64,000 nt of DNA, from positions 1 to 64,000 of the forward strand of contig RECY01000039.1 in assembly GCA_007693785.1 (NCBI GenBank). Reading direction: 5' to 3'. Below the pieces are notes generated by a model that searched no databases, was not told where the DNA came from, and was given only the letters and a program-made list of their open reading frames with translations. This document shows, piece after piece, positions 51,960 to 60,235 of the stretch. How positions within the stretch are numbered: the first letter of the stretch is position 1; each line of letters opens with the position of its first letter. The stretch is from Phycisphaerales bacterium (lineage in GTDB: Bacteria > Planctomycetota > Phycisphaerae > Phycisphaerales > UBA1924). A program made the position numbers and the translations under genes.

Positions 51960-53015
51960 ATGAACGCTGTGCGGGGCGATGACCTCGTTCGTGATCCCGC
52001 CCAAGAGCCTGTGCACGGGGCGAGCACGCAACTCGCCACCGGTGCGGACGCAGGCGGTCACGCCAGCGCAGAGGCTGTGCGAGTGACTGCCGAAGAAACG
52101 ACGCCCGAGACGAAACCCTTTGAGGCGCTGCCGCTCGGGGATCGGATCGCGAACTTTGTGGTGATCGTGGTCCCACTGATCGCGCTCGCGGCGGCGATCG
52201 TGCTGCTGTGGCCCTGGGGCGTGAGCTGGACGGCGTTGGCGCTCTTCTTCGGCATGTACATCGTGACCGGCTTCGGCGTCACGGTCGGGTATCACCGCCT
52301 GTTCACGCACAGGTCGTTCGAGACCGGGCCGGTGCTGAAGGCGATCCTCGGCGTCCTGGGCTCGATGAGCGTGCAGGGGTCGATCATTCACTGGTGCGGC
52401 TATCACCGCCAGCACCACCAGCACTCGGACCACGATGGGGACCCGCACTCGCCGCACACCCACGGGCACGGGCACGGGATCGGCGGCGTGCTCCGCGGGC
52501 TCTGGCGGGCCCAGGTCGGCTGGATGCTCGAGCGCGACCGCCCCACCTTTGCCCGCAACTACACGGCGGACCTCGAAAAGGACCCCGTCGTCGCGTGGAT
52601 CGACAAGCGGACGTGGCTCTGGATCACGCTGAGCCTGTTGATCCCCACCGTGCTGGGTGGGCTGATCACGATGAGCTGGGCGGGGGCCTTGCTGGGGTTC
52701 CTCTGGGGCGGGGCGATTCGGATCGCCTTCGTGCACCACGTCACATGGAGCGTGAACAGCGTCTGCCACATCTGGGGGAGCGCGCCGTTCCGCAGCCACG
52801 ACGAGAGCCGCAACAACGCGTTGATCGGCCTGCTCGCCCTCGGCGAGGGCTGGCACAACAACCACCACGCCTTCCCCACGAGCGCCCGTCACGGGCTGCG
52901 GTGGTGGCAGTTCGACCCGAGCTATCTGATGATCCGGGTGCTCGAGAAGCTGGGCCTGGCCCGCCGCGTCCGCGTGCCGAGCTCCGAACGACAAGCGGAA
53001 AAGCGGGCGGCCTGA
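51960..53015 (+). CDS. Membrane fatty acid (acyl-CoA/lipid) desaturase
   Basis: Delta-9-type di-iron desaturase, 351 residues. All three His boxes are present: HRLFTH (about 113), HRQHHQH (about 148) and HNNHH (about 298). A His-rich stretch (HSPHTHGHGHG) follows box two. About four membrane helices. Introduces a double bond into membrane acyl chains, adjusting fluidity. The first 50 residues are polar and not part of the family. The start ATG 51960 has no close ribosome binding site; GGAGG about 20 bases upstream is too far. Confidence 0.92.
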   Translation: MNAVRGDDLVRDPAQEPVHGASTQLATGADAGGHASAEAVRVTAEETTPETKPFEALPLGDRIANFVVIVVPLIALAAAIVLLWPWGVSWTALALFFGMYIVTGFGVTVGYHRLFTHRSFETGPVLKAILGVLGSMSVQGSIIHWCGYHRQHHQHSDHDGDPHSPHTHGHGHGIGGVLRGLWRAQVGWMLERDRPTFARNYTADLEKDPVVAWIDKRTWLWITLSLLIPTVLGGLITMSWAGALLGFLWGGAIRIAFVHHVTWSVNSVCHIWGSAPFRSHDESRNNALIGLLALGEGWHNNHHAFPTSARHGLRWWQFDPSYLMIRVLEKLGLARRVRVPSSERQAEKRAA

Positions 53016-53075
53016 TCCGCCCGCGCCCCCTCTGGGCGTGCGCCCCTACCCCGCCCCCGCGTGACCGGGCGACAG

Positions 53076-53104
53076 TGGTTTCAGCCCGGTTCGCCCGGTA
53101 GCAT
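53076..53104 (+). promoter_or_regulatory. Possible metK promoter
   Basis: TGGTTT (53076-53081), 17 bases, TAGCAT (53099-53104). The leader that follows (about 100 bases) holds two hairpins, GCCCG-TTT-CGGGC and GCCAACGCCC / GGGCGCTGGC (53131-53152). Confidence 0.4.
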
Positions 53105-53213
53105 CGTCTCCTCGCCCGTTTCGGGCCAGGGCCAACGCCCGAGGGCGCTGGCGAAAGACACGACACGAGGGCCACCCCCGCCCGGGGACGCCCCCGACGC
53201 ACGCAGGGAGAAG

Positions 53214-54377
53214 ATGCGCATGGGCCACCTGTTCACGAGCGAGTCCGTCTCGATGGGGCACCCCGACAAGGTCGCCGACCAGATTTCCGACGCCATCCTG
53301 GACGCGATGCTGTCCGACGACCCGCACTCGCGCGTGGCGTGTGAGACGATGGTCGCGACCGGGCTGGTCGTCGTCGCCGGCGAGATCACGACCACCACCT
53401 ACGTCGACATCCAGGACGTCGTCCGCGCCAAGATCGCGGAGATCGGCTACACCGACGCGCACATGCGGTTCGACTCCGAGAGCTGCGCCGTGCTCGTCGC
53501 GCTCAACAAGCAGTCGCCGGACATCGCGCAGGGCGTGGACAAAGAGGGCGCGGGCGACCAGGGCATGATGTTCGGCTTCGCCTGCCGCGAGACCGAGGCG
53601 CTGATGCCGCTCCCGATCCAGCTCGCCCACCGCCTGGTGGAGCGCCACGCGCAGGTCCGGCGCGACGGAATCGTCCCCGGCCTCCGCCCCGACGCCAAGA
53701 GCCAGGTCACCGTCGAGTACGACGGGCGCACCCCCGTCCGCGTCGACACCCTCGTCCTCAGCACCCAGCACGACAAGAGCTGGAACGATCGCCAGAAAGA
53801 ACTGCACAAGGCCGTGACCGAGGAGATCCTCAAGCCCGTGCTCGGCGACTGGTGGAACCCGGGCATCAAGATCCACGTCAACCCCACCGGGCGTTTCGAG
53901 ATCGGCGGGCCCCACGGCGACGCCGGGCTCACCGGGCGCAAGGTCATCGTGGACACCTACGGCGGGCGCGGTCGCCACGGCGGCGGTGCCTTCAGCGGCA
54001 AGGACGCGACCAAGGTCGACCGCTCCGCGACCTATATGGCCCGGTACATCGCGAAGAACGTTGTCGCCGCCGAGCTCGCCGACGAGTGCGAGATCCAACT
54101 CAGCTACGCGATCGGCGTTGTCGAGCCGACCAGCGTCCACGTCGACTGCTTCGGCACCGAGAAGGCCGACCCCGCCAAGATCGCCAAGGCGATCCGCGAC
54201 GTCTTCCCCCTCACCCCCCGCGGCATCATCGACACGCTCCAGCTCCGCAAGCCCATCTTCAGCCCGACGGCGCGCCACGGGCACTTCGGGCGCAAGCCCT
54301 ATGAGAAGAACGGGATGACCTTCTTCACGTGGGAACAGACCGACAAGGCCGACGCGCTTAAGAACGCCGTCAAGTAA
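53214..54377 (+). CDS. metK: S-adenosylmethionine synthase
   Basis: Makes SAM from methionine and ATP. 387 residues. Motifs: [20 protein letters not shown] (residue after SVS is Met, usually Glu), [26 protein letters not shown] and the Gly-rich [15 protein letters not shown] loop, followed by [19 protein letters not shown] 53214 is only about three bases from the GGGAG ribosome binding site; ATG 53220, two codons later, has nine bases and may be the true start. A strong terminator follows. Confidence 0.96.
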   Translation: MRMGHLFTSESVSMGHPDKVADQISDAILDAMLSDDPHSRVACETMVATGLVVVAGEITTTTYVDIQDVVRAKIAEIGYTDAHMRFDSESCAVLVALNKQSPDIAQGVDKEGAGDQGMMFGFACRETEALMPLPIQLAHRLVERHAQVRRDGIVPGLRPDAKSQVTVEYDGRTPVRVDTLVLSTQHDKSWNDRQKELHKAVTEEILKPVLGDWWNPGIKIHVNPTGRFEIGGPHGDAGLTGRKVIVDTYGGRGRHGGGAFSGKDATKVDRSATYMARYIAKNVVAAELADECEIQLSYAIGVVEPTSVHVDCFGTEKADPAKIAKAIRDVFPLTPRGIIDTLQLRKPIFSPTARHGHFGRKPYEKNGMTFFTWEQTDKADALKNAVK

Positions 54378-54403
54378 GCGGCTCAGGCAAACGATAACCA
54401 CCA

Positions 54404-54434
54404 CGGCACGGGCGCTTGCGCCCGTGCTTTTTTT
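54404..54434. terminator. Intrinsic terminator between metK and nadD
   Basis: Stem GCACGGGCGC / GCGCCCGTGC (54406-54427) with a TT loop, then seven T. It lies 28 bases after metK, and the convergent nadD stop abuts it. Strongest in the metK direction. Confidence 0.92.
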
Positions 54435-55120
54435 CATGCCGGCGCGTACAGCCCGTGCGACTCGATGTACGCGCGCACCGCCGGGGCGAGCACGCCCCTC
54501 GACGCGCCCGCGCGGACGTCGGTCGCGCGTGCATCCAGCACGCCGACCTCGGCGATCGCGCCGCGCCACGCCGCGAGCTCCTCGCCCGACCACGCGCCCG
54601 ACGCCGCCATCGCGTCGAGCACCCGCTCGGGCGTGTCCAGCGGCGACCGCGGCAGCACGACCGGTCCGCCGAGCTCCAGCACCTCCCGGAACGCGCGCCA
54701 CCTGTGGAAGCTCGCCGCCTGATCCGCGCCGATGAGAAAGCGCAGGTCCGCCCCCGCCCCGAGCAGGGCTCTCGCGGCGCGGATGGTGTCCACGAAATAG
54801 CTCGCCTCGCCCGTCTGCGCGGCGCGGTCGAGCTCTTCGGTCCAGACCGACGCGCGCGGGTCGTCTCGGAACGCCAGGCGGAGCATCGCGACGCGCGACG
54901 GGCCGCTCGCGACGGGGCCGACGGCTTTGTGCGGGCTGCGAGCCGCCGGGATCAGCACGAGCCGGGCGTCACCGCCCGGAAAGACCGCGTCGCGCGCCAG
55001 CGACGCCAGTTCCGCGTGGGCCGCGTGCGGCGGGTCGAACGACCCCCCGAAGAGCAGCACACACCCCGCCCCGGGCGGGATCGGCATCGGCGTCGGGCGT
55101 CGGCGCGGTGCGTCGCTCAC
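54434..55120 (-). CDS. nadD: Nicotinate-nucleotide adenylyltransferase
   Basis: NAD biosynthesis: nicotinate mononucleotide plus ATP gives deamido-NAD. 228 residues, adenylyltransferase fold. GGSFDPPHAAHAELA carries the HxxH-type nucleotide motif, FLIGADQAASFHRW the substrate region, and ARATDVRAGASRG stands at the SxTxxR position near the C-terminus (Ala-Thr instead of Ser-Ser). GTG 55120 is preferred because GAGG lies about nine bases upstream; the frame runs back to 55171 without support. Confidence 0.9.
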   Translation of the reverse strand: MSDAPRRRPTPMPIPPGAGCVLLFGGSFDPPHAAHAELASLARDAVFPGGDARLVLIPAARSPHKAVGPVASGPSRVAMLRLAFRDDPRASVWTEELDRAAQTGEASYFVDTIRAARALLGAGADLRFLIGADQAASFHRWRAFREVLELGGPVVLPRSPLDTPERVLDAMAASGAWSGEELAAWRGAIAEVGVLDARATDVRAGASRGVLAPAVRAYIESHGLYAPA

Positions 55121-55238
55121 GCGGGCATCCTCGCACGCCGGCGACACCCGTGCCACACCCCCCAGCCACAAAAATCAGTCCGCTCGCCCCCGCCTCAACA
55201 CGCCCCGCCTCGCCAGCCGGGCCTCACCGAGCCCGGCC

Positions 55239-55718
55239 TCACCACGCCCCGCCCGGCTCCGGCGCGAGCATGATCGGCGAGTTCGGCGAGCCCTCCGAGA
55301 CCGACTGCAAGTCCCGCACGTCCAGCCCGGGGACCGTCCGGTAGACCTCGTCGGCGTGCAGCCCGCGCGACAGCACCGTGCCGTCGGCGTTCAGCACCGT
55401 GTACCGCGGCCCGTCCACGCCCGCATAGACCAGGATCCGGAAGTCGCTGCTGATCAACTCGCCTACAAACGGGCCCAACGCCTCGTCGGTCTCGATCGCT
55501 CCGCGTGACGAGGCATCGCGGGATGACGGGTTCAGGTCCTGATGGCGAGACGCCCCGGAGAGCGTCGGGGCGGCCTCGCTGGGTCGCGGGTTCTGCACGG
55601 CCGCCACCGTCCCCAGCACACCGAGCACCAAAGCCACCGCCAACCCCCGTCGCAACCCGCGCCGGGGTCGAAAAAAGGCTTGAACGCGTGCAGCAACGTC
55701 TTCGCGCAGGCTCGGCAT
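55239..55718 (-). CDS. Small anchored or secreted protein, unknown
   Basis: 159 residues. A basic start (RPRRGLRRG) and hydrophobic stretch (LAVALVLGVLGTVAAVQ, about 24-41) form a membrane anchor or signal peptide. A linker rich in Ser/Asp follows, then a small domain (FRILVYAGVDGPRYTVLNADGTVL split over about 92-118). The C-terminal half reads like a short beta domain. I recognise no family. Located 118 bases from nadD on the same strand. Confidence 0.65.
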   Translation of the reverse strand: MPSLREDVAARVQAFFRPRRGLRRGLAVALVLGVLGTVAAVQNPRPSEAAPTLSGASRHQDLNPSSRDASSRGAIETDEALGPFVGELISSDFRILVYAGVDGPRYTVLNADGTVLSRGLHADEVYRTVPGLDVRDLQSVSEGSPNSPIMLAPEPGGAW

Positions 55719-55872
55719 ATCTCAGGTATCGGATTCGACGCCCTCCAAAGCCAGCCGATCGCGAGGGTTCCGCCCGTTCTCGGACCCGACCCGACGCGCC
55801 CGCCCCGCGCAGGGCCCCGAGGCAAAAACGGGCCGCGGGTGCAAAAAACCGCGGTTTGACCGGGCATGTGTG

Positions 55873-55902
55873 TGGAGCTTTGCGGGGGATGGGCGATAGA
55901 CT
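55873..55902 (+). promoter_or_regulatory. Promoter of tRNA-Glu
   Basis: TGGAGC (55873-55878), 18 bases, TAGACT (55897-55902), 48 bases before the tRNA. The -10 matches those of the S1 gene and the DppB-type permease. Confidence 0.5.
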
Positions 55903-55950
55903 CCGCAGCGAGCCGGGACGCGTGAGCGTTGTCGGCCCGTGTGAAAAGTT

Positions 55951-56025
55951 GGCCCCATCGTCTAGTCTGGTCCAGGACACCAGGTTTTCATCCTGGTAAC
56001 GGGGGTTCGAATCCCCCTGGGGTCA
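55951..56025 (+). tRNA. tRNA-Glu (anticodon TTC)
   Basis: Cloverleaf complete: acceptor GGCCCCA / TGGGGTC, discriminator A, anticodon stem CCAGG / CCTGG around TTTTCAT, T arm GGGGG TTCGAAT CCCCC. CCA is not encoded. 75 bases. Confidence 0.97.
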
Positions 56026-56164
56026 TTCAACGCCGCCGCCCTTCCGGGGGGCGTGCGGAGGGTTGGGCGGTCGGCGGAGCCGACCGGACGCGTCGGCGAG
56101 GCTGGCGTCGGCAGGAAGCCTTCGCGGCTCAGCGCTCGGCGCCTGCTCGGAAGGAGCCGACGCG

Positions 56165-57073
56165 ATGGGCGTGCTGACGCGACTGGGCGGGGTCTTCAAG
56201 AAAAAATCCAACGAGCCGACGCGGGTCGCCTCCGAGCGCGCCGGTGATCGTGCCGCTGACCGGGGGAACGACCGGGCCGCCGGCGGGCGTCCGAGCACGC
56301 CGGCGGGCGTCCGCCTCGGGAGCGTGGCGCAGGGCGCGTCCCGAGCCAGCGCCCACCAGCCGGCCCACCCCACGGCCGACGACGTGCGCCGCGCCGAACC
56401 GCCCCGCCCGAACTCGCCCGTCGAGGTCGAGGCGCGTGCCGCAACGGGCGAGTCCGCCATCATCGAGCCGAAAGGCCCCCCGAGGCCCGCCCACGCCCCG
56501 ACCGACGCGCTCGCGACTGGCTCGGCCGCGCCCAAAAACAAGCAAGAACTGCTCAGCGAACTCCAGAAGAACTACGCCGAGGTCGTCAGCCTGGTCCGCA
56601 AGGTCGATCAGCACCTCGACGCGCAGGACCGCCGCTCGGCTCGGCTCATGGAGATCGCCGAAAGCATCCCCTCGGCGCTCGAAGCGCTCCCCGCGATCCG
56701 AGCCGAGAGCGAGAAGATCGGCGAGCGCCTCGACGCCCTCCTCCACGCCCAGCAGACCCAGTCCGCCGACGCCCAATCGATCCGCAAGGCCCAGGTCGAA
56801 GCGCTCGGCGACGTCCGGTCGCTACTGGAATCCAGCCGCGAGGCCGAGCACCGCGTCGCGGAAAGCCTCGACCAGTTCCGCGGGACCATCGGGAGCATGT
56901 CCGAAGCGACCGGCACGCTCGGCACCGTGCTCCACAAGATGCGCGAGAGCGACGAGAAGCGGGACGACCGGCTCGCGGCGCTCGTCGCGGGAAACAACCG
57001 CGCGATGATGACCGTCGCCGGGCTCGTCGGTGTGCTGCTGATCATCGCCGTCGTGATCGCGCTGGTCCTCTGA
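56165..57073 (+). CDS. Coiled-coil protein with C-terminal membrane anchor
   Basis: 302 residues. Residues 1 to about 125 are Arg/Ala/Pro-rich and low-complexity (TRLGGVFKKKSNEPTR). A long coiled coil spans about 127-275 (KQELLSELQKNYAEVVSLVRKV, SALEALPAIRAESEKIGERL). One hydrophobic segment (about 281-302, MTVAGLVGVLLIIAVVIALVL in two pieces) ends the chain, so it is probably a tail-anchored inner-membrane scaffold. AAGGAG lies eight bases before ATG 56165. It resembles the left-edge coiled-coil gene only in style. Role unknown. Confidence 0.82.
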   Translation: MGVLTRLGGVFKKKSNEPTRVASERAGDRAADRGNDRAAGGRPSTPAGVRLGSVAQGASRASAHQPAHPTADDVRRAEPPRPNSPVEVEARAATGESAIIEPKGPPRPAHAPTDALATGSAAPKNKQELLSELQKNYAEVVSLVRKVDQHLDAQDRRSARLMEIAESIPSALEALPAIRAESEKIGERLDALLHAQQTQSADAQSIRKAQVEALGDVRSLLESSREAEHRVAESLDQFRGTIGSMSEATGTLGTVLHKMRESDEKRDDRLAALVAGNNRAMMTVAGLVGVLLIIAVVIALVL

Positions 57074-57107
57074 GCGGACGCCGGCGTCCCCCGCTTTGGG
57101 ACGCGTG

Positions 57108-57113
57108 TAGACT
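57108..57113 (+). promoter_or_regulatory. -10 element for a leaderless DppB-type gene
   Basis: TAGACT with only six bases (CGCGTC) before ATG 57120, so transcription would start at or next to the start codon. No ribosome binding site is present. The -35 (CGTCCC at the 17-base position) is poor. Confidence 0.45.
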
Positions 57114-57119
57114 CGCGTC

Positions 57120-58130
57120 ATGTTCGGCCTCATCGTTCGACGCCTCGTCCAACTCCCGGTGATCGTGCTCGTGATCTACACGATCACGCTGACGCTGGCG
57201 TGGGCCGTCCCGGGAAACCCGCTGGAGAACCCCGAGGGTCGTCAGCCGCCGCCGCAGGTGGTGGAGCAGATGCAGCGCCAGTACAACCTGGACAGCTTCC
57301 CGCGTTTTTACACGAGCTATCTGCGGAGCGCGACGGGGCTGGAGTGGGTGCTGGACACGCTGAGCGGGCAGCGGGCCGCGGAGGCGGCCCGGGCCGAGGG
57401 TGCGGGGATGGCCGCGCCGGATCGCCCGGTGTTCGACCTTGGGCCGAGCTTGCAATACGAGGATTGGTCGGTGAACGAGATCATCGCGGGGAGCCTGCCG
57501 GTGTCGGTGACGCTGGGGGCGGCCGCGATCGTGATCGCGGTGATCGTGGGCGTCTTCGCGGGTGTGGTCGGGGCGGTCAAGCCCAACAGCCCGGCCGACC
57601 TGGCGACGCTGGCGATCGCGCTGGTGGGGATCAGCCTGCCGAGCTTTGTCATCGGGACGGTGCTGCTGCTGCTGTTCGCGGTGCTGATCCCGGTGTTCCC
57701 GGTCGGCGGGTGGGGGAGTTTGCGGACGATGGTGCTCCCGGCCGTCACGCTGAGCCTGCCGTTCGCCGCCTACATCGCCCGCCTCACACGGATGGGCATG
57801 ATCGACGCGCTCGGCACCGACTACATCCGCACGGCCCGCGCCAAGGGGCTGGACGAGAAACGCGTCCTGCTCAAGCACGCGCTGAAGAACGCCTTTTTAC
57901 CGGTGCTCAGCTTCCTCGGCCCCGCGACGGCGTACGCGATGACGGGCTCGTTCGTGGTCGAGCGGGTCTTCAACGTACCGGGGCTGGGGCAGCACTTTGT
58001 GAACGCCGTGCAGAACAAGGATTTGTTCCTGATCATGGGGGTGGTGCTGATCTTCTCGACGATGCTGATCTTGTTTAACCTGGCGGTGGACGTGCTGTAC
58101 CGGTGGGTGGATCCGCGGATTGAGGGGTAA
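57120..58130 (+). CDS. Dipeptide/oligopeptide ABC transporter permease (DppB/OppB family)
   Basis: 336 residues, six membrane helices. An N-terminal helix (LIVRRLVQLPVIVLVIYTIT) precedes a loop of about 90 residues with Ala/Glu-rich sequence. The permease core has the EAA-like loop DYIRTARAKGLDEKRVLLKH and ends RWVDPRIEG, all DppB/OppB features. The usual partner permease (DppC), ATPases and binding protein do not follow; the next gene is convergent. It may work with components encoded elsewhere. Confidence 0.9.
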   Translation: MFGLIVRRLVQLPVIVLVIYTITLTLAWAVPGNPLENPEGRQPPPQVVEQMQRQYNLDSFPRFYTSYLRSATGLEWVLDTLSGQRAAEAARAEGAGMAAPDRPVFDLGPSLQYEDWSVNEIIAGSLPVSVTLGAAAIVIAVIVGVFAGVVGAVKPNSPADLATLAIALVGISLPSFVIGTVLLLLFAVLIPVFPVGGWGSLRTMVLPAVTLSLPFAAYIARLTRMGMIDALGTDYIRTARAKGLDEKRVLLKHALKNAFLPVLSFLGPATAYAMTGSFVVERVFNVPGLGQHFVNAVQNKDLFLIMGVVLIFSTMLILFNLAVDVLYRWVDPRIEG

Positions 58131-58188
58131 GAGAGCCGCGGCGCGGGCGTGCGGCCTGTGCGAACGCTTTTTGGGTTGCGTCGATGGT

Positions 58189-58300
58189 CCGGTGCCCCGG
58201 AAACGCGGAGCCCGCTTCGGGCAGAGCTTTTCCGGGCTAGGTGCGTCGTGTGAGGCCGACATGGAAAAGCTTCGACCGCGAGCTCAGCTTTTCCGTGACG
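58189..58300. repeat. MITE-like element, copy 4 (divergent)
   Basis: Starts CCGGTGCCCCGGAAACGCGG; the left hairpin closes with AGAGCTTTTCCGGG (58222-58235). A second hairpin at 58261-58296 has ATGGAAAAGC on its left side and CAGCTTTTCCGT on its right. No GGCACCGG right end is seen, so the element is worn or truncated. It overlaps the 3' end of the gene at 58284-58742. Confidence 0.65.
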
Positions 58301-58742
58301 GGCTCGGCGGGCTGACGTCGCCAGAGTTCGCGCCGGCTCGCAGGGCGCCGCACTCGGGACACCCCGGCTCGGCTAAACCGACCAGTGAATAGCCACAGGA
58401 AGCGCACACCGACCGATCTGCCCACCCCGCGTTCGGCAGCCCGAACCGCAGCGCCAGCGCAATGACCAGCACCATCCCCGGCATCGCCAGCGGTGCGTCG
58501 TAGATCACGAGCGTCAGCACCGTGGCACCGAGGATGAGCACGGTGCCGATACCGATCGTCAGCGCCAGCGGCTTCCGGCAGCACAGCGAGGCGATCAGCA
58601 ACGCGAGCAGTCCACCCGCTCCACACGCGAAAAGCAGCGCCACGTCAAAGAACGGCGCATCCTGCCACGCCCAGATCGCGATGGCGATCGCTTCGAGCAT
58701 GAAGACAATCCAGAGCCAGAAGAACCGTTCGCGGGGTGCCAT
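58284..58742 (-). CDS. Membrane protein with C-terminal zinc ribbon
   Basis: 152 residues. Four hydrophobic segments (FFWLWIVFMLEAIAIAIWAW, DVALLFACGAGGLLALLIA, LTIGIGTVLILGATVLTLVI, MPGMVLVIALALRFGL) are followed by a zinc ribbon CASCGYSLVGLAEPGCPECG (about 113-132). The last residues (SPPSPSRKS) and the stop codon are encoded inside the repeat element at 58189-58300, so the tail was probably changed by that insertion. Shares the ribbon type with the protein at 50107-50532. Confidence 0.75.
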   Translation of the reverse strand: MAPRERFFWLWIVFMLEAIAIAIWAWQDAPFFDVALLFACGAGGLLALLIASLCCRKPLALTIGIGTVLILGATVLTLVIYDAPLAMPGMVLVIALALRFGLPNAGWADRSVCASCGYSLVGLAEPGCPECGALRAGANSGDVSPPSPSRKS

Positions 58743-58811
58743 GCTCGGATCCTGACACGCCGGACGCGGTGATCGCACGGGCGGGACGCCCGTGCCACGA
58801 GGGGATGGTTC

Positions 58812-59255
58812 TTACACGCTCTCCGTGAACGTCGCGCCTCGGAGGACGTCGAAGCTGACGAAGTCGCCGGGCTCGAACTGGTCGGCCCGCTGGCGGGCGT
58901 CGGTCAGGCGGCAGACAATCGGGACGCCCGCGTGGACGGTGATGGTGTTGGCCTTGTCGTCCTTCGCCACGATCGAGCCCTGGACGCGCCGGGGCCGCCC
59001 GAAGACGGGCTCGACGTAGCGACCGCCGGAGCCGACCTTGTCGACCCGGCGCGCGTCGGCCTGGATCACGCCCTCGATCCGCTTGCCCAGCTCGGTGCGG
59101 ATCGCGCCCTGCGGGTGCAGATGGATGCGGTAGCTGGTGTTTGGGAAGCTGACGACGATGTAGGACGGCTTGGTGGCCGTCGCGTCGACAACCTCCAACA
59201 GCTTGCCCAGAGCGATATGCAAGGGACGCGAGGTGACGGGGGCGGGGTGCAGCAT
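58812..59255 (-). CDS. Conserved-looking small soluble protein, unknown
   Basis: 147 residues, no membrane segment. Balanced composition with beta-strand periodicity (SYIVVSFPNTSYRIHLHP, GSIVAKDDKANTITVHAGVP, GDFVSFDVLRGATF) suggesting one or two OB-like or beta-barrel units. It starts nine bases after the trpG stop, so it is very probably co-transcribed with it. I recognise no named family. Confidence 0.75.
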   Translation of the reverse strand: MLHPAPVTSRPLHIALGKLLEVVDATATKPSYIVVSFPNTSYRIHLHPQGAIRTELGKRIEGVIQADARRVDKVGSGGRYVEPVFGRPRRVQGSIVAKDDKANTITVHAGVPIVCRLTDARQRADQFEPGDFVSFDVLRGATFTESV

Positions 59256-59264
59256 AAGGCGAGT

Positions 59265-60005
59265 TTACGCGGGCTCCGGGCGGGGGGCCGAGCGGGCGGG
59301 GGACATCGCGTCTTGCGCGGTCGGCGCGGCGCTCGGCATGTTCAGGAAATTCCGAAGGAGGCTCGGGCCCTCGTCGGTCAGGAAGCTCTCGGGGTGGAAC
59401 TGGACGCCCTCGAGCGGGGCCTTGGCGGGGTCGCGCCAGACGCGCCGGAGGCCCATGACGACACGTTGGGTGCCGCCGCCGGGCGCGGGCTCGTCGGTCC
59501 AGGCGCTGACGGCCCAGCCGTCGGCGAGGGGGCGTCCCGCGGCGTCGGTTGCCGGGGGCTCAGGCACGGCCTCGACGGGGACGACCAGGGAGTGGTAGCG
59601 GGTCGCGGTGAAGGGCTGGGGGAGGTTGGCGAAGACGCCTTGGGCGTCGTGGTGGATGGGGCTGGTCTTGCCGTGCATGAGGACGTTGTGGCGTATGACC
59701 GGCATCGCGTGCCGATCCGCGATGCACTGGTGCCCGAGACAGACGCCGAGGATAGGGATGCGGCCCGCGAAACGCTCGATGAACGCCCCGCTTTCCCCCG
59801 CCTCGCGGGGCGTGCAGGGCCCCGGGCTGACGATCAGGCGCGATGGCCCCAGGCCGCCGCGGAGACGCTCGGCCTCCGCTGGGATCATCTTATCGTTGCG
59901 CACAACCACCAAGTCCTCGCCCAGACGCAGCGACGGATCCAGCTCGCCCAGGCGGTGCACGAGGTTCCAGGTGAAGCTGTCGTAGTTGTCGATGACGAGG
60001 ATCAT
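59265..60005 (-). CDS. trpG: Anthranilate / aminodeoxychorismate synthase glutamine amidotransferase
   Basis: Class I glutamine amidotransferase that feeds ammonia to TrpE (tryptophan) or PabB (folate). 246 residues, with VIDNYDSFTWNLVHRLGEL at the N-terminus, the catalytic Cys in ILGVCLGHQCIA (about residue 89), and the His/Glu pair in VQFHPESFLT. An insertion of about 30 residues (PEPPATDAAGRPLADGW) lies before the C-terminal triad. No trpE or pabB is adjacent, so which pathway it serves, or both, is open; folP is 9 kb away. A downstream small gene is in the same operon. Confidence 0.93.
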   Translation of the reverse strand: MILVIDNYDSFTWNLVHRLGELDPSLRLGEDLVVVRNDKMIPAEAERLRGGLGPSRLIVSPGPCTPREAGESGAFIERFAGRIPILGVCLGHQCIADRHAMPVIRHNVLMHGKTSPIHHDAQGVFANLPQPFTATRYHSLVVPVEAVPEPPATDAAGRPLADGWAVSAWTDEPAPGGGTQRVVMGLRRVWRDPAKAPLEGVQFHPESFLTDEGPSLLRNFLNMPSAAPTAQDAMSPARSAPRPEPA

Positions 60006-60021
60006 GGGTGGAGGATAGGGG

Positions 60022-60060
60022 GGGAGGCATTAGAGATTGGGCATGAGGCACTAGGGGCAG
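60022..60060. repeat. Heptamer array, left arm of second inverted pair
   Basis: Units ATTAGAG, ATTGGGC, ATGAGGC, ACTAGGG: the reverse-complement form of GCCTANT. It starts 17 bases before the trpG start codon, so it lies in that gene's leader. Confidence 0.7.
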
Positions 60061-60190
60061 GGAGGGGCAAAGGGAGGGAGCGCGGATGGCGTGAGCGCGA
60101 GGTGGGCGGGTTCGGCTCCCATCGCGCATCTGCATCTCGCCGAACACCCCCGCTGGTCGGACAGCGCACGGCCCACCTTCGGCGACCACC

Positions 60191-60224
60191 CACCTATTGC
60201 CTAGTCCCTAATGCCTAGCGCCTT
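60191..60224. repeat. Heptamer array, right arm of second inverted pair
   Basis: ACCTATT, GCCTAGT, CCCTAAT, GCCTAGC, GCCTTCC. The loop between the arms is 130 bases, almost the same as the 127 bases at 34226-34352, although the loop sequences look unrelated. Lies just past the stop of the DUF1444 gene. Confidence 0.7.
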
Positions 60225-60235
60225 CCTCCGCCTTC

